Shown piece after piece: positions 8,718 to 17,061 of a stretch of DNA of 64,000 bases (the first letter of the stretch is position 1; every line of letters starts with the position of its first letter). This DNA comes from JAVBJV01 sp031555315 (lineage in GTDB: Bacteria; Pseudomonadota; Alphaproteobacteria; Acetobacterales; Acetobacteraceae): contig JAVBUO010000008.1 of the NCBI GenBank assembly GCA_031555315.1, positions 124,001-188,000 on the forward strand, given 5' to 3'. Both the position numbers and the translations under genes were made by a program. The notes under the pieces were generated by a model. It ran no database searches, was not told the origin of the DNA, and saw only the letters and a program-made list of their open reading frames with translations.

Positions 8718-10272
8718 AGCACCACGGCCCGTGTCCGTCCTTTCCAGACGTCAGGCCGTGGCGCTGTTCGCGACGGCACTGGCCGGCACCCAGCTTGCCG
8801 GAGCGCGCCCCGCCGCAGCACAACGCCGCGGCGGTGTGCTGCGAATATCGGCAACCTCGAACCCCTCGAGCCTCGACCCGATGACCGGCGGTGCGGGCAG
8901 CGATCATGCGTTCCTGTATCCGCTCTACGATACGCTGATCACCTTCGACCCGAAGCAGATGACGCCGCTGCCCGGCCTTGCCGAGCGTTGGGACTATCCC
9001 GAACCGACGAAGCTGGTGCTGACCATCCGCCCCGGCATCGTCTTTCACGACGATACCCCCTGCGATGCACAGGCGGTGAAATTCAATCTGGATCGCAACC
9101 GCCAGGACGCGCGCTCGAACATCAAGGCCGATCTGGCGACGATCGATAACATCACCGTCGAATCCCCCACGCAGGTCACACTACACCTGAAGCAGCCGGA
9201 CAGCGCATTGCCGATGATCCTCACGGATCGCGCCGGCATGATGGTCTCGCCGAAGGCGGTGCAGGAAGCGGGCGATCAGTCGAACCGCAAACCATGCGGC
9301 GCCGGGCCGTGGAAACTGGTGTCCTGGGCCGACAACGAAAAGGTGACCTACACGCGTCACACACGTTACTGGCAGGAAGGCAGGCCGTATCTCGACGGAC
9401 TTGAGATGTCGGTGATCCCGGACGTCAACACCGGTCTGCGCTCGGTGCTCTCGGGCAGCAACGAGCTGGTCTATAATCTTTCGCCACAGCAGATCCGGCT
9501 GATCGAGCGCAGCCGGGATCTCAGCGTGGTGAACACTCCGTCGCTGTATTGCCAGTTGATCTACTTAAACATCGGCCGCCCGCCGTTCAACGATCTGCGC
9601 GTGCGCCAGGCGTTCAATCTTGCCATCAACCGCGAGGATTATCAGCGCGCCACCACGCTGGGCACATGGGAGATCGCACGCACGCTGCTGCCGCGCGCCC
9701 ACTGGGCGTTCAACGACGACGACAGCCTGCAGGCCTTCACCTACGACCCCGACCGCGCCAAGGCGCTGCTGGCTGCGGCGGGACACACGAACGGCATCGA
9801 GATCAATCTGCTCGGTTATTCGGATCAACGCTCGACCCAACGCCAGGAAGCGTTGATCGAACATCTGAGCAAAGTCGGTATCCGCGCGCGCTTTTCGGTG
9901 GGCAGCATTGCCGATACCTCGGCACGCTTCTTCGCCCAGCGCAGCGGCGACGGCCTGCTGTCCGGCTGGACGGGACGCCCGGACCCAAGCCTGAGCTACA
10001 GCCTGATGTTCGGCAAGGACTCCTACTTCAATCCCGGCCGTGTCGAGGGCGCCCCGGGGTTGCAGGGCGCACTGGAAGCGACACGCGCCGTGCCGGATCA
10101 GGCGCAGCGCAAGGCCAGGTTCGCCGTGGTGCAGAAAATGGCGGCCGAGCAGGCATTGTATGTGCCGCTGCTGTTCCAGACCGATACAACAGCCATCACC
10201 AAACATGTGCACGGTTTCACCCCCAACCTGCTGGGGAAACCGCGCTTCAACGATATCTATCTGGAAGGTTGA
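8674..10272 (+). CDS. Peptide/nickel-type ABC transporter substrate-binding protein (Tat-exported)
   Basis: Periplasmic solute-binding protein of the SBP_bac_5 (DppA/OppA/NikA) family, 532 residues. The leader has a twin-arginine motif SRRQAVALF at residues 24-32 and an AxA cleavage region near residue 49, so it is probably exported folded by Tat and is not a lipoprotein. The mature part has the family pattern of an early LAERWDY strand and later NLAINREDY. The start codon lies inside the 3' end of the CoA-transferase gene but has a good AAGGA site eight bases upstream, indicating coupled translation. The matching permeases and ATPases are encoded at 10748-14576. The ligand is unknown; family membership does not restrict it to peptides. 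Confidence 0.92.
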   Translation: MPNRKQPARSPQPHEAPRPVSVLSRRQAVALFATALAGTQLAGARPAAAQRRGGVLRISATSNPSSLDPMTGGAGSDHAFLYPLYDTLITFDPKQMTPLPGLAERWDYPEPTKLVLTIRPGIVFHDDTPCDAQAVKFNLDRNRQDARSNIKADLATIDNITVESPTQVTLHLKQPDSALPMILTDRAGMMVSPKAVQEAGDQSNRKPCGAGPWKLVSWADNEKVTYTRHTRYWQEGRPYLDGLEMSVIPDVNTGLRSVLSGSNELVYNLSPQQIRLIERSRDLSVVNTPSLYCQLIYLNIGRPPFNDLRVRQAFNLAINREDYQRATTLGTWEIARTLLPRAHWAFNDDDSLQAFTYDPDRAKALLAAAGHTNGIEINLLGYSDQRSTQRQEALIEHLSKVGIRARFSVGSIADTSARFFAQRSGDGLLSGWTGRPDPSLSYSLMFGKDSYFNPGRVEGAPGLQGALEATRAVPDQAQRKARFAVVQKMAAEQALYVPLLFQTDTTAITKHVHGFTPNLLGKPRFNDIYLEG

Positions 10273-10281
10273 AACGAAACC

Positions 10282-10307
10282 GGTGGAGCAGCACAATCTG
10301 CTCCACC
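10282..10307. terminator. Hairpin between binding-protein gene and biotin carrier gene
   Basis: Perfect 10-bp stem GGTGGAGCAG/CTGCTCCACC with a 6-base loop, placed between two convergent genes. The T-tract is short on both strands, so it is a plausible but not ideal bidirectional terminator. Confidence 0.65.
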
Positions 10308-10327
10308 TTGACTGTCCGTGTGTCTTG

Positions 10328-10546
10328 CTATGCCAGAACCAGCAGCGGCTGCCCTTCGGTCACGTTCTCGCCTTCCTTGACCAGGAATTCGCGCACCACC
10401 CCGGATGCAGGCGAGAAAACCGGAATTTCCATTTTCATCGATTCTAGAATGATCAGTTGATCGTCGGCCTCCACGCGATCGCCAACCGCGACTTCGATCT
10501 TCCAGACATTGGCGTTCAGCTCGGCCAGTACTTTTGTCTCACTCAT
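10328..10546 (-). CDS. Stand-alone biotin carboxyl carrier protein (biotinyl domain only)
   Basis: A 72-residue protein consisting of just a biotinyl/lipoyl domain. The biotin-attachment motif MKM is in the segment ILESMKMEIPVF, and the typical GDRVEADDQLI and VKEGENVTEGQPLLVL strands flank it. I chose the ATG at 10546 because a GGGGGAC ribosome site lies just before it; an in-frame codon at 10567 would add seven residues. It is far shorter than AccB (about 150 residues) and lacks the Pro/Ala-rich linker. It is transcribed alone on the minus strand between the binding-protein gene and the transporter ATPase genes, about 5.7 kb from the two catalytic carboxylase subunits. It probably supplies the carrier missing from them. 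Confidence 0.9.
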   Translation of the reverse strand: MSETKVLAELNANVWKIEVAVGDRVEADDQLIILESMKMEIPVFSPASGVVREFLVKEGENVTEGQPLLVLA

Positions 10547-10747
10547 ACGTGTCCCCCAAGCGTGCATATTTCTGACTGCACATCACATCAGCTTGACGCA
10601 TTTTTTGTGATTTGCAATAACAAACGCAGGTAACCGGATCGTCAGATATCCGATACCGTGGGGGGATAGAGATGCAACGTCGCAGACGTGCCGCATCGGG
10701 TATGCGGCTTTACCGGCGCATCATTCACATGCAGTCAGGCCATGTAC

Positions 10748-11749
10748 ATGGCTGAGGACTTGGCCGATCCTCTGCTGCGTGTGCGCAACCTCGGCATCGC
10801 TTTGCGTGCCGGAAAAACCGGGCTTTCACTGGTCAGCGATCTGAACTTTGACATCGCACGCGGCGAACGTGTGGGCATCGTCGGCGAAAGCGGTTGCGGC
10901 AAGACCGTAACCGGCCTTTCGATCCTTGGTCTGCTGCCGCAGCACAGCATGAGCGTCTCGGGCGAGATCCTCTACGGCGGCCGGAACCTTGTCACCATGC
11001 CGCACGATGAACTGCGCCGCATTCGCGGCCGGCACATCGCCATGGTGTTCCAGGAACCGATGAGCGCGCTGGACAGCGTATTCACCATCGGCACGCAGAT
11101 CACCGAAACGTTGCGCACCCATTTCCGGATCAGCAGGCGCGAGGCAAGGGAACGTGCGATCGCGTTGATCGATTCCGTTGGCATTCCGTTGCCGCAGCGC
11201 CGGTTCGACGATTATCCGCATCAGCTTTCGGGTGGGATGCGCCAGCGCGCGATGATCGCCATCGCCATCGCATGCCAACCCGCCCTGCTGATCGCCGACG
11301 AACCGACCACTGCGCTGGATGTCACCGTACAGGCGCAGATCATCGATCTGCTGCTGGAACGCAGCGAACGCGATGGCACGGCGCTGATCTTCATCACCCA
11401 CGACCTTGGCGTTGTCGCCGAGACATGCACGCGGCTGCTGACCATGTATGCGGGCCAGGTGGTCGAAGATGCACTGACCGACACGGTGCTGACCCGCCCG
11501 CTGCATCCTTACACATCGGGCCTGCTGAACGCGCTGCCGCGGCTGAGCGCACGCGGCCAGCACCTGCCCTCGATCCCTGGCCGCGTGCCCGCGCCACAGG
11601 CGATGCCAGAAGGTTGCCGCTTTGCGCCGCGCTGTTCGCACGCATTGTCCACCTGCGCCGCCCCGCAGGCACTGCACCGGCTGCACGACCGTGCCGTACG
11701 TTGCGCCCGTCACGCCGAGCTCGCCCTGAACGGAGCCGTCGCAGCATGA
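10748..11749 (+). CDS. Peptide/nickel-type ABC transporter ATPase 1 (DppD-like)
   Basis: Cytoplasmic ATPase of an Opp/Dpp-type importer, 333 residues from the chosen start. Walker A is GESGCGKT, the signature is LSGGMRQR and Walker B is LLIADEPTTALD. The C-terminal segment GCRFAPRCSHAL has the cysteine pattern of the oligopeptide-transporter ATPase C-terminal domain. An AGG eight bases upstream supports the ATG at 10748; in-frame starts at 10742 and 10688 are possible. It heads a four-gene run (two ATPases, two permeases) separated from the binding-protein gene by the divergent biotin carrier gene. Its stop codon overlaps the next start (ATGA). Confidence 0.92.
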   Translation: MAEDLADPLLRVRNLGIALRAGKTGLSLVSDLNFDIARGERVGIVGESGCGKTVTGLSILGLLPQHSMSVSGEILYGGRNLVTMPHDELRRIRGRHIAMVFQEPMSALDSVFTIGTQITETLRTHFRISRREARERAIALIDSVGIPLPQRRFDDYPHQLSGGMRQRAMIAIAIACQPALLIADEPTTALDVTVQAQIIDLLLERSERDGTALIFITHDLGVVAETCTRLLTMYAGQVVEDALTDTVLTRPLHPYTSGLLNALPRLSARGQHLPSIPGRVPAPQAMPEGCRFAPRCSHALSTCAAPQALHRLHDRAVRCARHAELALNGAVAA

Positions 11750-12756
11750 CCGCACACCAGCCCACTCTGTTGCGAAGCGTATGCTCCGTTACGGAAAAAC
11801 CCGTGCTGAGCGTGCGCAATCTGAAAATCCACTTCCCCACGCCGGTGCGCGGCGAAACCGTAAAAGCCGTCGACGATGTCAGCTTCGCCGTGCGACGCGG
11901 CGAAACTTTCGGCATCATCGGCGAATCGGGTTCCGGAAAATCCACCCTGGGCCGCGCACTGGTCTGCCTGACCACACCCACCGCCGGGCAGGTTTTTCAC
12001 CGCGGGCTGGACCCGTTTGTCCTCTCGCGCCGCGATCAGCGCCAGCACCGGCGCGCGTATCAGATCATCTTTCAGGACCCCAACGCGGCGCTGAACCCGC
12101 GCATGACCATCGGCGCCAGTATCCGCGAACCGATGGATATCGCGGGAATCGGCGGCTCTCGCGGCGATCGCGACAAGACCGTGTTGACACTGCTGGATCG
12201 CGTCGGCTTGCGGGCGGAGTTCGCACAGCGTTACCCGCACGAGCTGTCGGGTGGGCAAAAACAGCGCGTGAACATCGCCCGCGCATTGACCACACGCCCC
12301 GACGTGATCGTCTGCGACGAAGTGACCGCCGCGCTCGACGTGTCGATCCAGGCCGATATCCTGAACCTGTTCGCCGATCTGCAGGCGGAATTCGGGCTGA
12401 CCTATGTGTTCATCACCCACGATCTCGGCGTCGTCACTCATGTCAGCGACCGGATCGCGGTGATGTATCTGGGGCGGTTGATGGAAGTTGCCCCGGCCGA
12501 GGCATTGGCGGAAATGCCGTTGCATCCGTACACACGCGCACTGCTCTCGGCCGAACCGGTTCCGCTGCCGGGCACACACCGGCGCAACGGGCGCATCAAA
12601 CTGCAAGGGGAAATTCCCAGCCCTATACACCCGCCGGCCGGCTGCCGCTTCTGCACGCGCTGCCCGCAGGCCGAAGCGCGCTGCCACACCGAGGAACCAT
12701 CCCTGCGTGACGTTCGCGCGGGCCATCTGGTTGCCTGCCACTTCGTGCAAGGATAA
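11746..12756 (+). CDS. Peptide/nickel-type ABC transporter ATPase 2 (DppF-like)
   Basis: Second ATPase of the importer, 336 residues. Walker A is GESGSGKST, the signature LSGGQKQR, and Walker B VIVCDEVTAALDVS. The C-terminal oligopeptide-ATPase extension with GCRFCTRCPQAEARC is present. The reading frame is open far upstream, but the ATG at 11746 overlaps the stop of ATPase 1 by four bases and is the natural start; the upstream extension would lie inside the previous gene. Downstream, the first permease begins five bases after this stop. Confidence 0.92.
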   Translation: MTAHQPTLLRSVCSVTEKPVLSVRNLKIHFPTPVRGETVKAVDDVSFAVRRGETFGIIGESGSGKSTLGRALVCLTTPTAGQVFHRGLDPFVLSRRDQRQHRRAYQIIFQDPNAALNPRMTIGASIREPMDIAGIGGSRGDRDKTVLTLLDRVGLRAEFAQRYPHELSGGQKQRVNIARALTTRPDVIVCDEVTAALDVSIQADILNLFADLQAEFGLTYVFITHDLGVVTHVSDRIAVMYLGRLMEVAPAEALAEMPLHPYTRALLSAEPVPLPGTHRRNGRIKLQGEIPSPIHPPAGCRFCTRCPQAEARCHTEEPSLRDVRAGHLVACHFVQG

Positions 12757-12761
12757 CGGAC

Positions 12762-13715
12762 ATGCCCACACGCTTCCGCCCAATTGCCCGGCGCCTGGCA
12801 CAGATCCTGCCGGTGATCGTGCTGGCGACGTTCGTGGTGTTCGGCCTGTTGCAGCTTGTGCCTGGCGATCTGGCGGTGACCCTGGCGGGCGAAAGCGCCT
12901 CGCCCGAACGTATCGCCGAGATTCGCGCGCTGTACGGCATGGACCGTTCGTTCCTGTCGCAATACGGACATTGGCTGTTCAACGCCATGCAGGGCGATCT
13001 GGCGCGTTCGATCCTGTCCGGGGTCGAAGTGCGCGAAGCGATTTTTCAGCGCCTGCCGAACACGCTGCTGATCGTGGTCATGGCGCTGTTGTTCGCATTG
13101 CTGATCGGACTGCCGCTCGGCATTGCCGCCGCGCGGCACGCAGGATCGTTGACCGACAGCACGGTCTCGGCGATCAGCGCATTGGGCGTGGCCCTGCCGA
13201 ATTTCTGGCTGGCAATGATTCTGGTCTCGATCGTCGCGATGGATCTACGGCTGCTGCCCGCCACCGGCGCAGCGCCGCTGTTGCAAGACCCCGTCGCCGC
13301 GCTGCGCCACGCGCTGCTGCCCGCCATTGCGCTGGCAGCGGGCGGCGTGGCCGAAGTGGCACGGCAGCTGCGCGGCACGCTGGTCGAGTTCATGACCTCG
13401 CAGGCTGTGCGCACGCTGCGCGCCAAGGGCCTGTCACCCGCCGTCATCCTGTGGAAGCACGGGCTGAAGAATGTCGGCGTCACGCTGCTGACCGTGGGCG
13501 GGCTGCTGTTCAACCGCATGCTTGGCGCCACCGTGGTGATCGAGGCGGTGTTCGCCATCCCCGGCATCGGCAGCCTGATGGTGCAGGCCGCGATCAACAA
13601 GGATTTCCCTATCGTGCAGGGCGTCGTGCTGGTGCTGGTCGTGATGGTGATTCTGATCAACCTGACGATCGATATGCTCTACGGCCTGATCGATCCACGC
13701 ATGCGGCAGCGGTAA
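12762..13715 (+). CDS. Peptide/nickel-type ABC transporter permease 1 (DppB-like)
   Basis: Inner-membrane permease, 317 residues, with about six membrane segments. The start is typical for DppB: an N-terminal helix (IVLATFVVFGLLQLVPGDLA), then a long periplasmic segment, then the BPD_transp_1 domain from about residue 100. The EAA-like loop is recognisable as RTLRAKGLSPAVILWKHGLKN, as two shorter blocks joined around residue 225. An AAGGA ribosome site precedes the start. It is the partner of the following DppC-like permease. Confidence 0.92.
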   Translation: MPTRFRPIARRLAQILPVIVLATFVVFGLLQLVPGDLAVTLAGESASPERIAEIRALYGMDRSFLSQYGHWLFNAMQGDLARSILSGVEVREAIFQRLPNTLLIVVMALLFALLIGLPLGIAAARHAGSLTDSTVSAISALGVALPNFWLAMILVSIVAMDLRLLPATGAAPLLQDPVAALRHALLPAIALAAGGVAEVARQLRGTLVEFMTSQAVRTLRAKGLSPAVILWKHGLKNVGVTLLTVGGLLFNRMLGATVVIEAVFAIPGIGSLMVQAAINKDFPIVQGVVLVLVVMVILINLTIDMLYGLIDPRMRQR

Positions 13716-13727
13716 ACGGAGGCAGCG

Positions 13728-14576
13728 ATGCACGATGCGTTCTCGTTCGTTTTTTCGTGGCTGCGCCGGGATCTGCGCGCGACGCTGAGTATTGCGTGGC
13801 TGCTCGGGCTGCTGGCGCTCGGACTGCTGGCGCCACTGATCGCACCGCATTCGCCCACGGCGCAGGATCCGATGGATATGCTGCTGCCGCCGAGCATGGA
13901 ACATCTGCTGGGCACCGACGATCTGGGGCGCGATGTGTTCAGCCGCCTGATCTACGGCGCACCGGTGGCTCTGTATGCCAGCCTGCTGGCGGTCGGCGTG
14001 GCGTTGCTGGTGGGACTGCCGGTCGGGCTGCTGGCCGGGTTCATCGGCGGCTGGGTGGACGATGCGTTCAGCCGGGTGATCGACACGCTGCTGTCCTTCC
14101 CCGCCATCATTCTGGCCGTCGCCATCACCGGCGCGATGGGCGTCGGCCTGACCAACGGGATGATCGCGGTCGGGCTGGTGTTCTCGCCGATCATCGCGCG
14201 GCTGGTGCGCGCGCAGACCATGACGATCCGCAACGAGCTTTACGTCGATGCGGCGCGCTGTTTCGGCGCCAGCACGCCATGGCTGCTGGTGCGGCATATC
14301 GTGCCGAACGTGATCCAGCCGATCATCGTGCAGATTACGCTGCTGCTGGCGACGGCTTTGCTGGCCGAAGCCAGTCTCAGTTTTCTGGGGCTGGGCGTGC
14401 AGCCGCCGAACCCGAGCTGGGGGGCGATGCTGGCGCGCGCCTATACCTATCTGGAACTGGCGCCCGCACAAATGTACCCGCCGGGCCTCGCCATCCTGTT
14501 CACCGCGCTGGCGTTCAACACGCTGGGCGAATCCCTGCGTACCGCGCTGGACCCGGTGATGCGGCGCAGCCGATAG
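13728..14576 (+). CDS. Peptide/nickel-type ABC transporter permease 2 (DppC-like)
   Basis: Second inner-membrane permease, 282 residues. It has an N-terminal helix (residues about 20-40), the conserved HLLGTDDLGRDVFSRLIYG segment that marks DppC/OppC proteins, and a BPD_transp_1 domain with the LYVDAARCFGAS loop. A GGAGG ribosome site precedes the ATG. It closes the transporter operon. Its TAG stop is directly adjacent to the stop codon of the convergent methyltransferase gene, with no intergenic base and no visible terminator. Confidence 0.92.
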   Translation: MHDAFSFVFSWLRRDLRATLSIAWLLGLLALGLLAPLIAPHSPTAQDPMDMLLPPSMEHLLGTDDLGRDVFSRLIYGAPVALYASLLAVGVALLVGLPVGLLAGFIGGWVDDAFSRVIDTLLSFPAIILAVAITGAMGVGLTNGMIAVGLVFSPIIARLVRAQTMTIRNELYVDAARCFGASTPWLLVRHIVPNVIQPIIVQITLLLATALLAEASLSFLGLGVQPPNPSWGAMLARAYTYLELAPAQMYPPGLAILFTALAFNTLGESLRTALDPVMRRSR

Positions 14577-15362
14577 TCAGTCTTTCTTCTTCAACCGGAT
14601 TTCGCGCCCATGTGACAGTTCGTGCACAATGCCGTGCAGCGTACGAAGTTCCTGTTCCGTCACTTCGCCACGTTCGAACAGATGGCGGATGTTCTGCACC
14701 ATGCCCGGCCGTTTGGGCAGATTGCGCAGAAAGCCACAATCGTCGAGTTCGCGGATCAGGTGGCCGAGAAAATTGTCCAGCGCGCCTTTGGTCGCCACTT
14801 CGGTCTTGTTGGTCATCAGCGTGCGCGGTGGCGTCTGGTCTTGTGCCGTCCACCATTCATACGCCATCACCATCACCGCCTGCGCCAGATTGAGCGACAT
14901 GAAGGCAGGGTTCAGCGGATAACGGATCAGCGTGTCGGCATGCGCCAGATCCTCGCTCTCCAGCCCGGCGCGTTCGGGACCGAACAGAATGCCGGCCTTC
15001 AGCCCCTGCCCGCACACGGCGCGCAATTCGGCTGCACCGCCGCGCGCAGTAACCAGCGGCTTGATGATGTAGCGCGGACGCGGGCAGGTGCCGAACACAC
15101 GATGCAGATCGGCCACCGCATCGGCCACGGTTTCGTGCACGCTCGCCTCGTCCAGAATCCGGTCCGCACCCGATGCCGCGCGCCACGCGCGTTCCTGCGG
15201 CCAGCCGTCACGCGGGGCGACGAGGCGCAGATGAAACAGCCCCCCGTTCGCCATGGCGCGCGCCACCATGCCGACATTTTCCGCCAGTTGCGGGCGGACC
15301 AGAACAACCACCGGAGAATTGCCGATCGGGCCGATATCCGCCCCGCCATCACGTCCTGTCAT
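14577..15362 (-). CDS. trmJ: TrmJ-like tRNA/rRNA 2'-O-methyltransferase (SpoU family)
   Basis: S-adenosylmethionine-dependent RNA ribose methyltransferase, 261 residues (E. coli TrmJ is slightly shorter). The SPOUT trefoil-knot motifs are in order: motif 1 RPQLAENVGMVARAM, motif 2 LFGPERAGLESEDL, and motif 3 YPLNPAFMSLNLAQAV. TrmJ enzymes modify position 32 of certain tRNAs; that exact target is inferred from the family. It lies 20 bases downstream of the csoR-type gene on the same strand, so the two may share transcripts. Confidence 0.88.
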   Translation of the reverse strand: MTGRDGGADIGPIGNSPVVVLVRPQLAENVGMVARAMANGGLFHLRLVAPRDGWPQERAWRAASGADRILDEASVHETVADAVADLHRVFGTCPRPRYIIKPLVTARGGAAELRAVCGQGLKAGILFGPERAGLESEDLAHADTLIRYPLNPAFMSLNLAQAVMVMAYEWWTAQDQTPPRTLMTNKTEVATKGALDNFLGHLIRELDDCGFLRNLPKRPGMVQNIRHLFERGEVTEQELRTLHGIVHELSHGREIRLKKKD

Positions 15363-15382
15363 GGCGCGGGCATAATGCAGTT

Positions 15383-15643
15383 TTACAGAAAGCGCGAGAT
15401 CCTGCGTGCTTCTTCCAGCGCCTCGGCCCCGCGGCCCTGCTCGACCGCCTCGTCCAGACAGTGATCGAGGTGGGACTGCACCAGCGTGCGCTTCGCCGCC
15501 CCCACCGCCTTTTCCACCGCGGCGAGCTGCTGCGCCAGGTCCACGCAGTCGCGCCCGGACTGGATCATGGTGATAACCGAGCGCAGATGCCCCTCGACCC
15601 GTTTCAGGCGGTTGATGACGTCGGTATGTCGTGCATGTCGCAT
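15383..15643 (-). CDS. CsoR/RcnR-family metal-sensing repressor
   Basis: Small all-helical repressor of the DUF156 family, 86 residues. The three core metal ligands of Cu(I)-sensing CsoR are present with exact spacing: C33, H58 and C62. Extra histidines at positions 3 and 6 resemble the N-terminal ligand of Ni/Co-sensing relatives, so copper versus nickel is not settled. The start codon directly abuts a 34-base inverted repeat with a central G-tract, which leaves almost no room for a ribosome site and strongly suggests autoregulation. No metal transporter or chaperone gene is next to it. It follows cysS by about 70 bases on the same strand. Confidence 0.88.
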   Translation of the reverse strand: MRHARHTDVINRLKRVEGHLRSVITMIQSGRDCVDLAQQLAAVEKAVGAAKRTLVQSHLDHCLDEAVEQGRGAEALEEARRISRFL

Positions 15644-15677
15644 GGAGTTATCTTATCCTGGGGGATAGGATAACTCC
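15644..15677. promoter_or_regulatory. CsoR-type operator overlapping the translation start region
   Basis: A near-perfect inverted repeat with 15-base arms that contain a single mismatch. The left arm begins GGAGTTATC, the right arm ends GATAACTCC, and the centre has the G-tract TCCTGGGGGAT. A/T-flanked G-tracts of this kind are known operators for RcnR/CsoR-family repressors. It ends one base before the start codon, so binding would block initiation of transcription, translation or both. Confidence 0.75.
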
Positions 15678-15712
15678 AGCAAAAAATGCACGGTGGATAC
15701 AGGATCGTGATC

Positions 15713-17059
15713 TCAGGACGCCCGCCGCCAGGTGGTCCCCCCGGCGCCATCTTCCAGAATGACCCCCTGGGCGAGCAGTTCGGCGCGGATCCGGTCGGCT
15801 TCAGCGAAGTTCTTCGCCGCGCGCGCCGCCAGACGGGCGTTGATCGCCGCCTCGATCGCCGTCGCGTCGCCCGCAGCGCCACGAAACCAGGTGTGTGCAT
15901 CGGTCCAGCACAGGCCCAGCAGATCGACCGAGGCGCGCAGGCGGGCTGCCGCCCCGGCATCGCCCGCCAGCGCCGCGTCGGCCAAGCGATGCAGGACCGA
16001 GACCGCCAGCGGCGTGTTCAGATCGTCGGCCAGCGCCGCCAGCACATCCGGATGCGGTGCACCGGCTTTCGCATCGCCCATCGCGCGCTGGAACCGATCG
16101 AGCTCCTTCTTCGCACCGTGCAGTCCCTCCTCGGAATAATCGAGCACGGCGCGGTAGTGGGTTTTCAGCACCAGCATCCGGTAGGCCTCGCCCGCCCAAG
16201 GGCCAAGCGCCAGCAGGTCGCGCACGGTGTGAAAATTGCCGAGCGACTTCGACATCTTCTCGCCGTTCACCCGCAGCATGCCGTTATGCATCCACACGCG
16301 CGCGAACACGCTGCCCGGGAATGCGCACAGACTTTGCGCCACTTCGTTTTCGTGGTGCGGGAACAGCAGATCCTCGCCGCCGCCATGAATGTCGAAGCTC
16401 TCGCCGAGATGCTTCCACGACATCGCCGAGCATTCGATATGCCAGCCCGGCCGCCCGCGCCCCCACGGACTGTCCCAGCCGGGCATGTCGGGCGTCGAGG
16501 GTTTCCACAGCACGAAATCGCCGGGATCGTTCTTGTACGTGGCGACTTCCACACGCGCCCCGGCCAGCAGATCCTCCGGACTGCGGCCCGACAGCTTGCC
16601 GTATTTGTCGAACGACTTCACCGCGAACAGCACGTGCCCGTCCGCCGCATAGGCATGGCCGCCCGCGATCAGCTTTTCGATCAGCGTGATCATCTCGGCG
16701 ATATGCGTGGTGGCGCGCGGCTCGATATCGGGGCGCATCGCGCCGACCGCCGCCATGTCGGCGTGATAATCGTCCGTGGTGCGCCTGGTGATGCTGTCGA
16801 TCGGCTCGCCGCTTTCGCGCGAACGATCGATGATCTTGTCGTCCACATCGGTGATGTTCCGCACATAGGTAACGCGCGGATACACATGGCGCAGCAACCG
16901 CGACAGCACATCGAACACGATCACCGGGCGCGCATTGCCGATATGCGCCAAGTCATACACGGTGGGGCCACAGACATACATGCGCACATGCGCAGGGTCG
17001 AGCGGGCTAAATTTTTCTTTCCGCCGCGTCGCGGAATTATGAAACTGCAAATCGAGCAT
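15713..17059 (-). CDS. cysS: Cysteine-tRNA ligase
   Basis: Class I aminoacyl-tRNA synthetase charging tRNA-Cys, 448 residues. The HIGH-type motif is HIGN in the segment TVYDLAHIGNARP, and the KMSKS motif is intact in GEKMSKSLGN. The zinc-site cysteine is in the early CGPTVYD segment, and the GWHIECSAM segment is typical. I start it at the ATG at 17059, two bases after the gltX stop; a TTG at 17065 overlapping that stop would add two residues. It is the fourth gene of the nadE-unknown-gltX-cysS unit. Confidence 0.96.
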   Translation of the reverse strand: MLDLQFHNSATRRKEKFSPLDPAHVRMYVCGPTVYDLAHIGNARPVIVFDVLSRLLRHVYPRVTYVRNITDVDDKIIDRSRESGEPIDSITRRTTDDYHADMAAVGAMRPDIEPRATTHIAEMITLIEKLIAGGHAYAADGHVLFAVKSFDKYGKLSGRSPEDLLAGARVEVATYKNDPGDFVLWKPSTPDMPGWDSPWGRGRPGWHIECSAMSWKHLGESFDIHGGGEDLLFPHHENEVAQSLCAFPGSVFARVWMHNGMLRVNGEKMSKSLGNFHTVRDLLALGPWAGEAYRMLVLKTHYRAVLDYSEEGLHGAKKELDRFQRAMGDAKAGAPHPDVLAALADDLNTPLAVSVLHRLADAALAGDAGAAARLRASVDLLGLCWTDAHTWFRGAAGDATAIEAAINARLAARAAKNFAEADRIRAELLAQGVILEDGAGGTTWRRAS

Positions 17060-17061
17060 CG

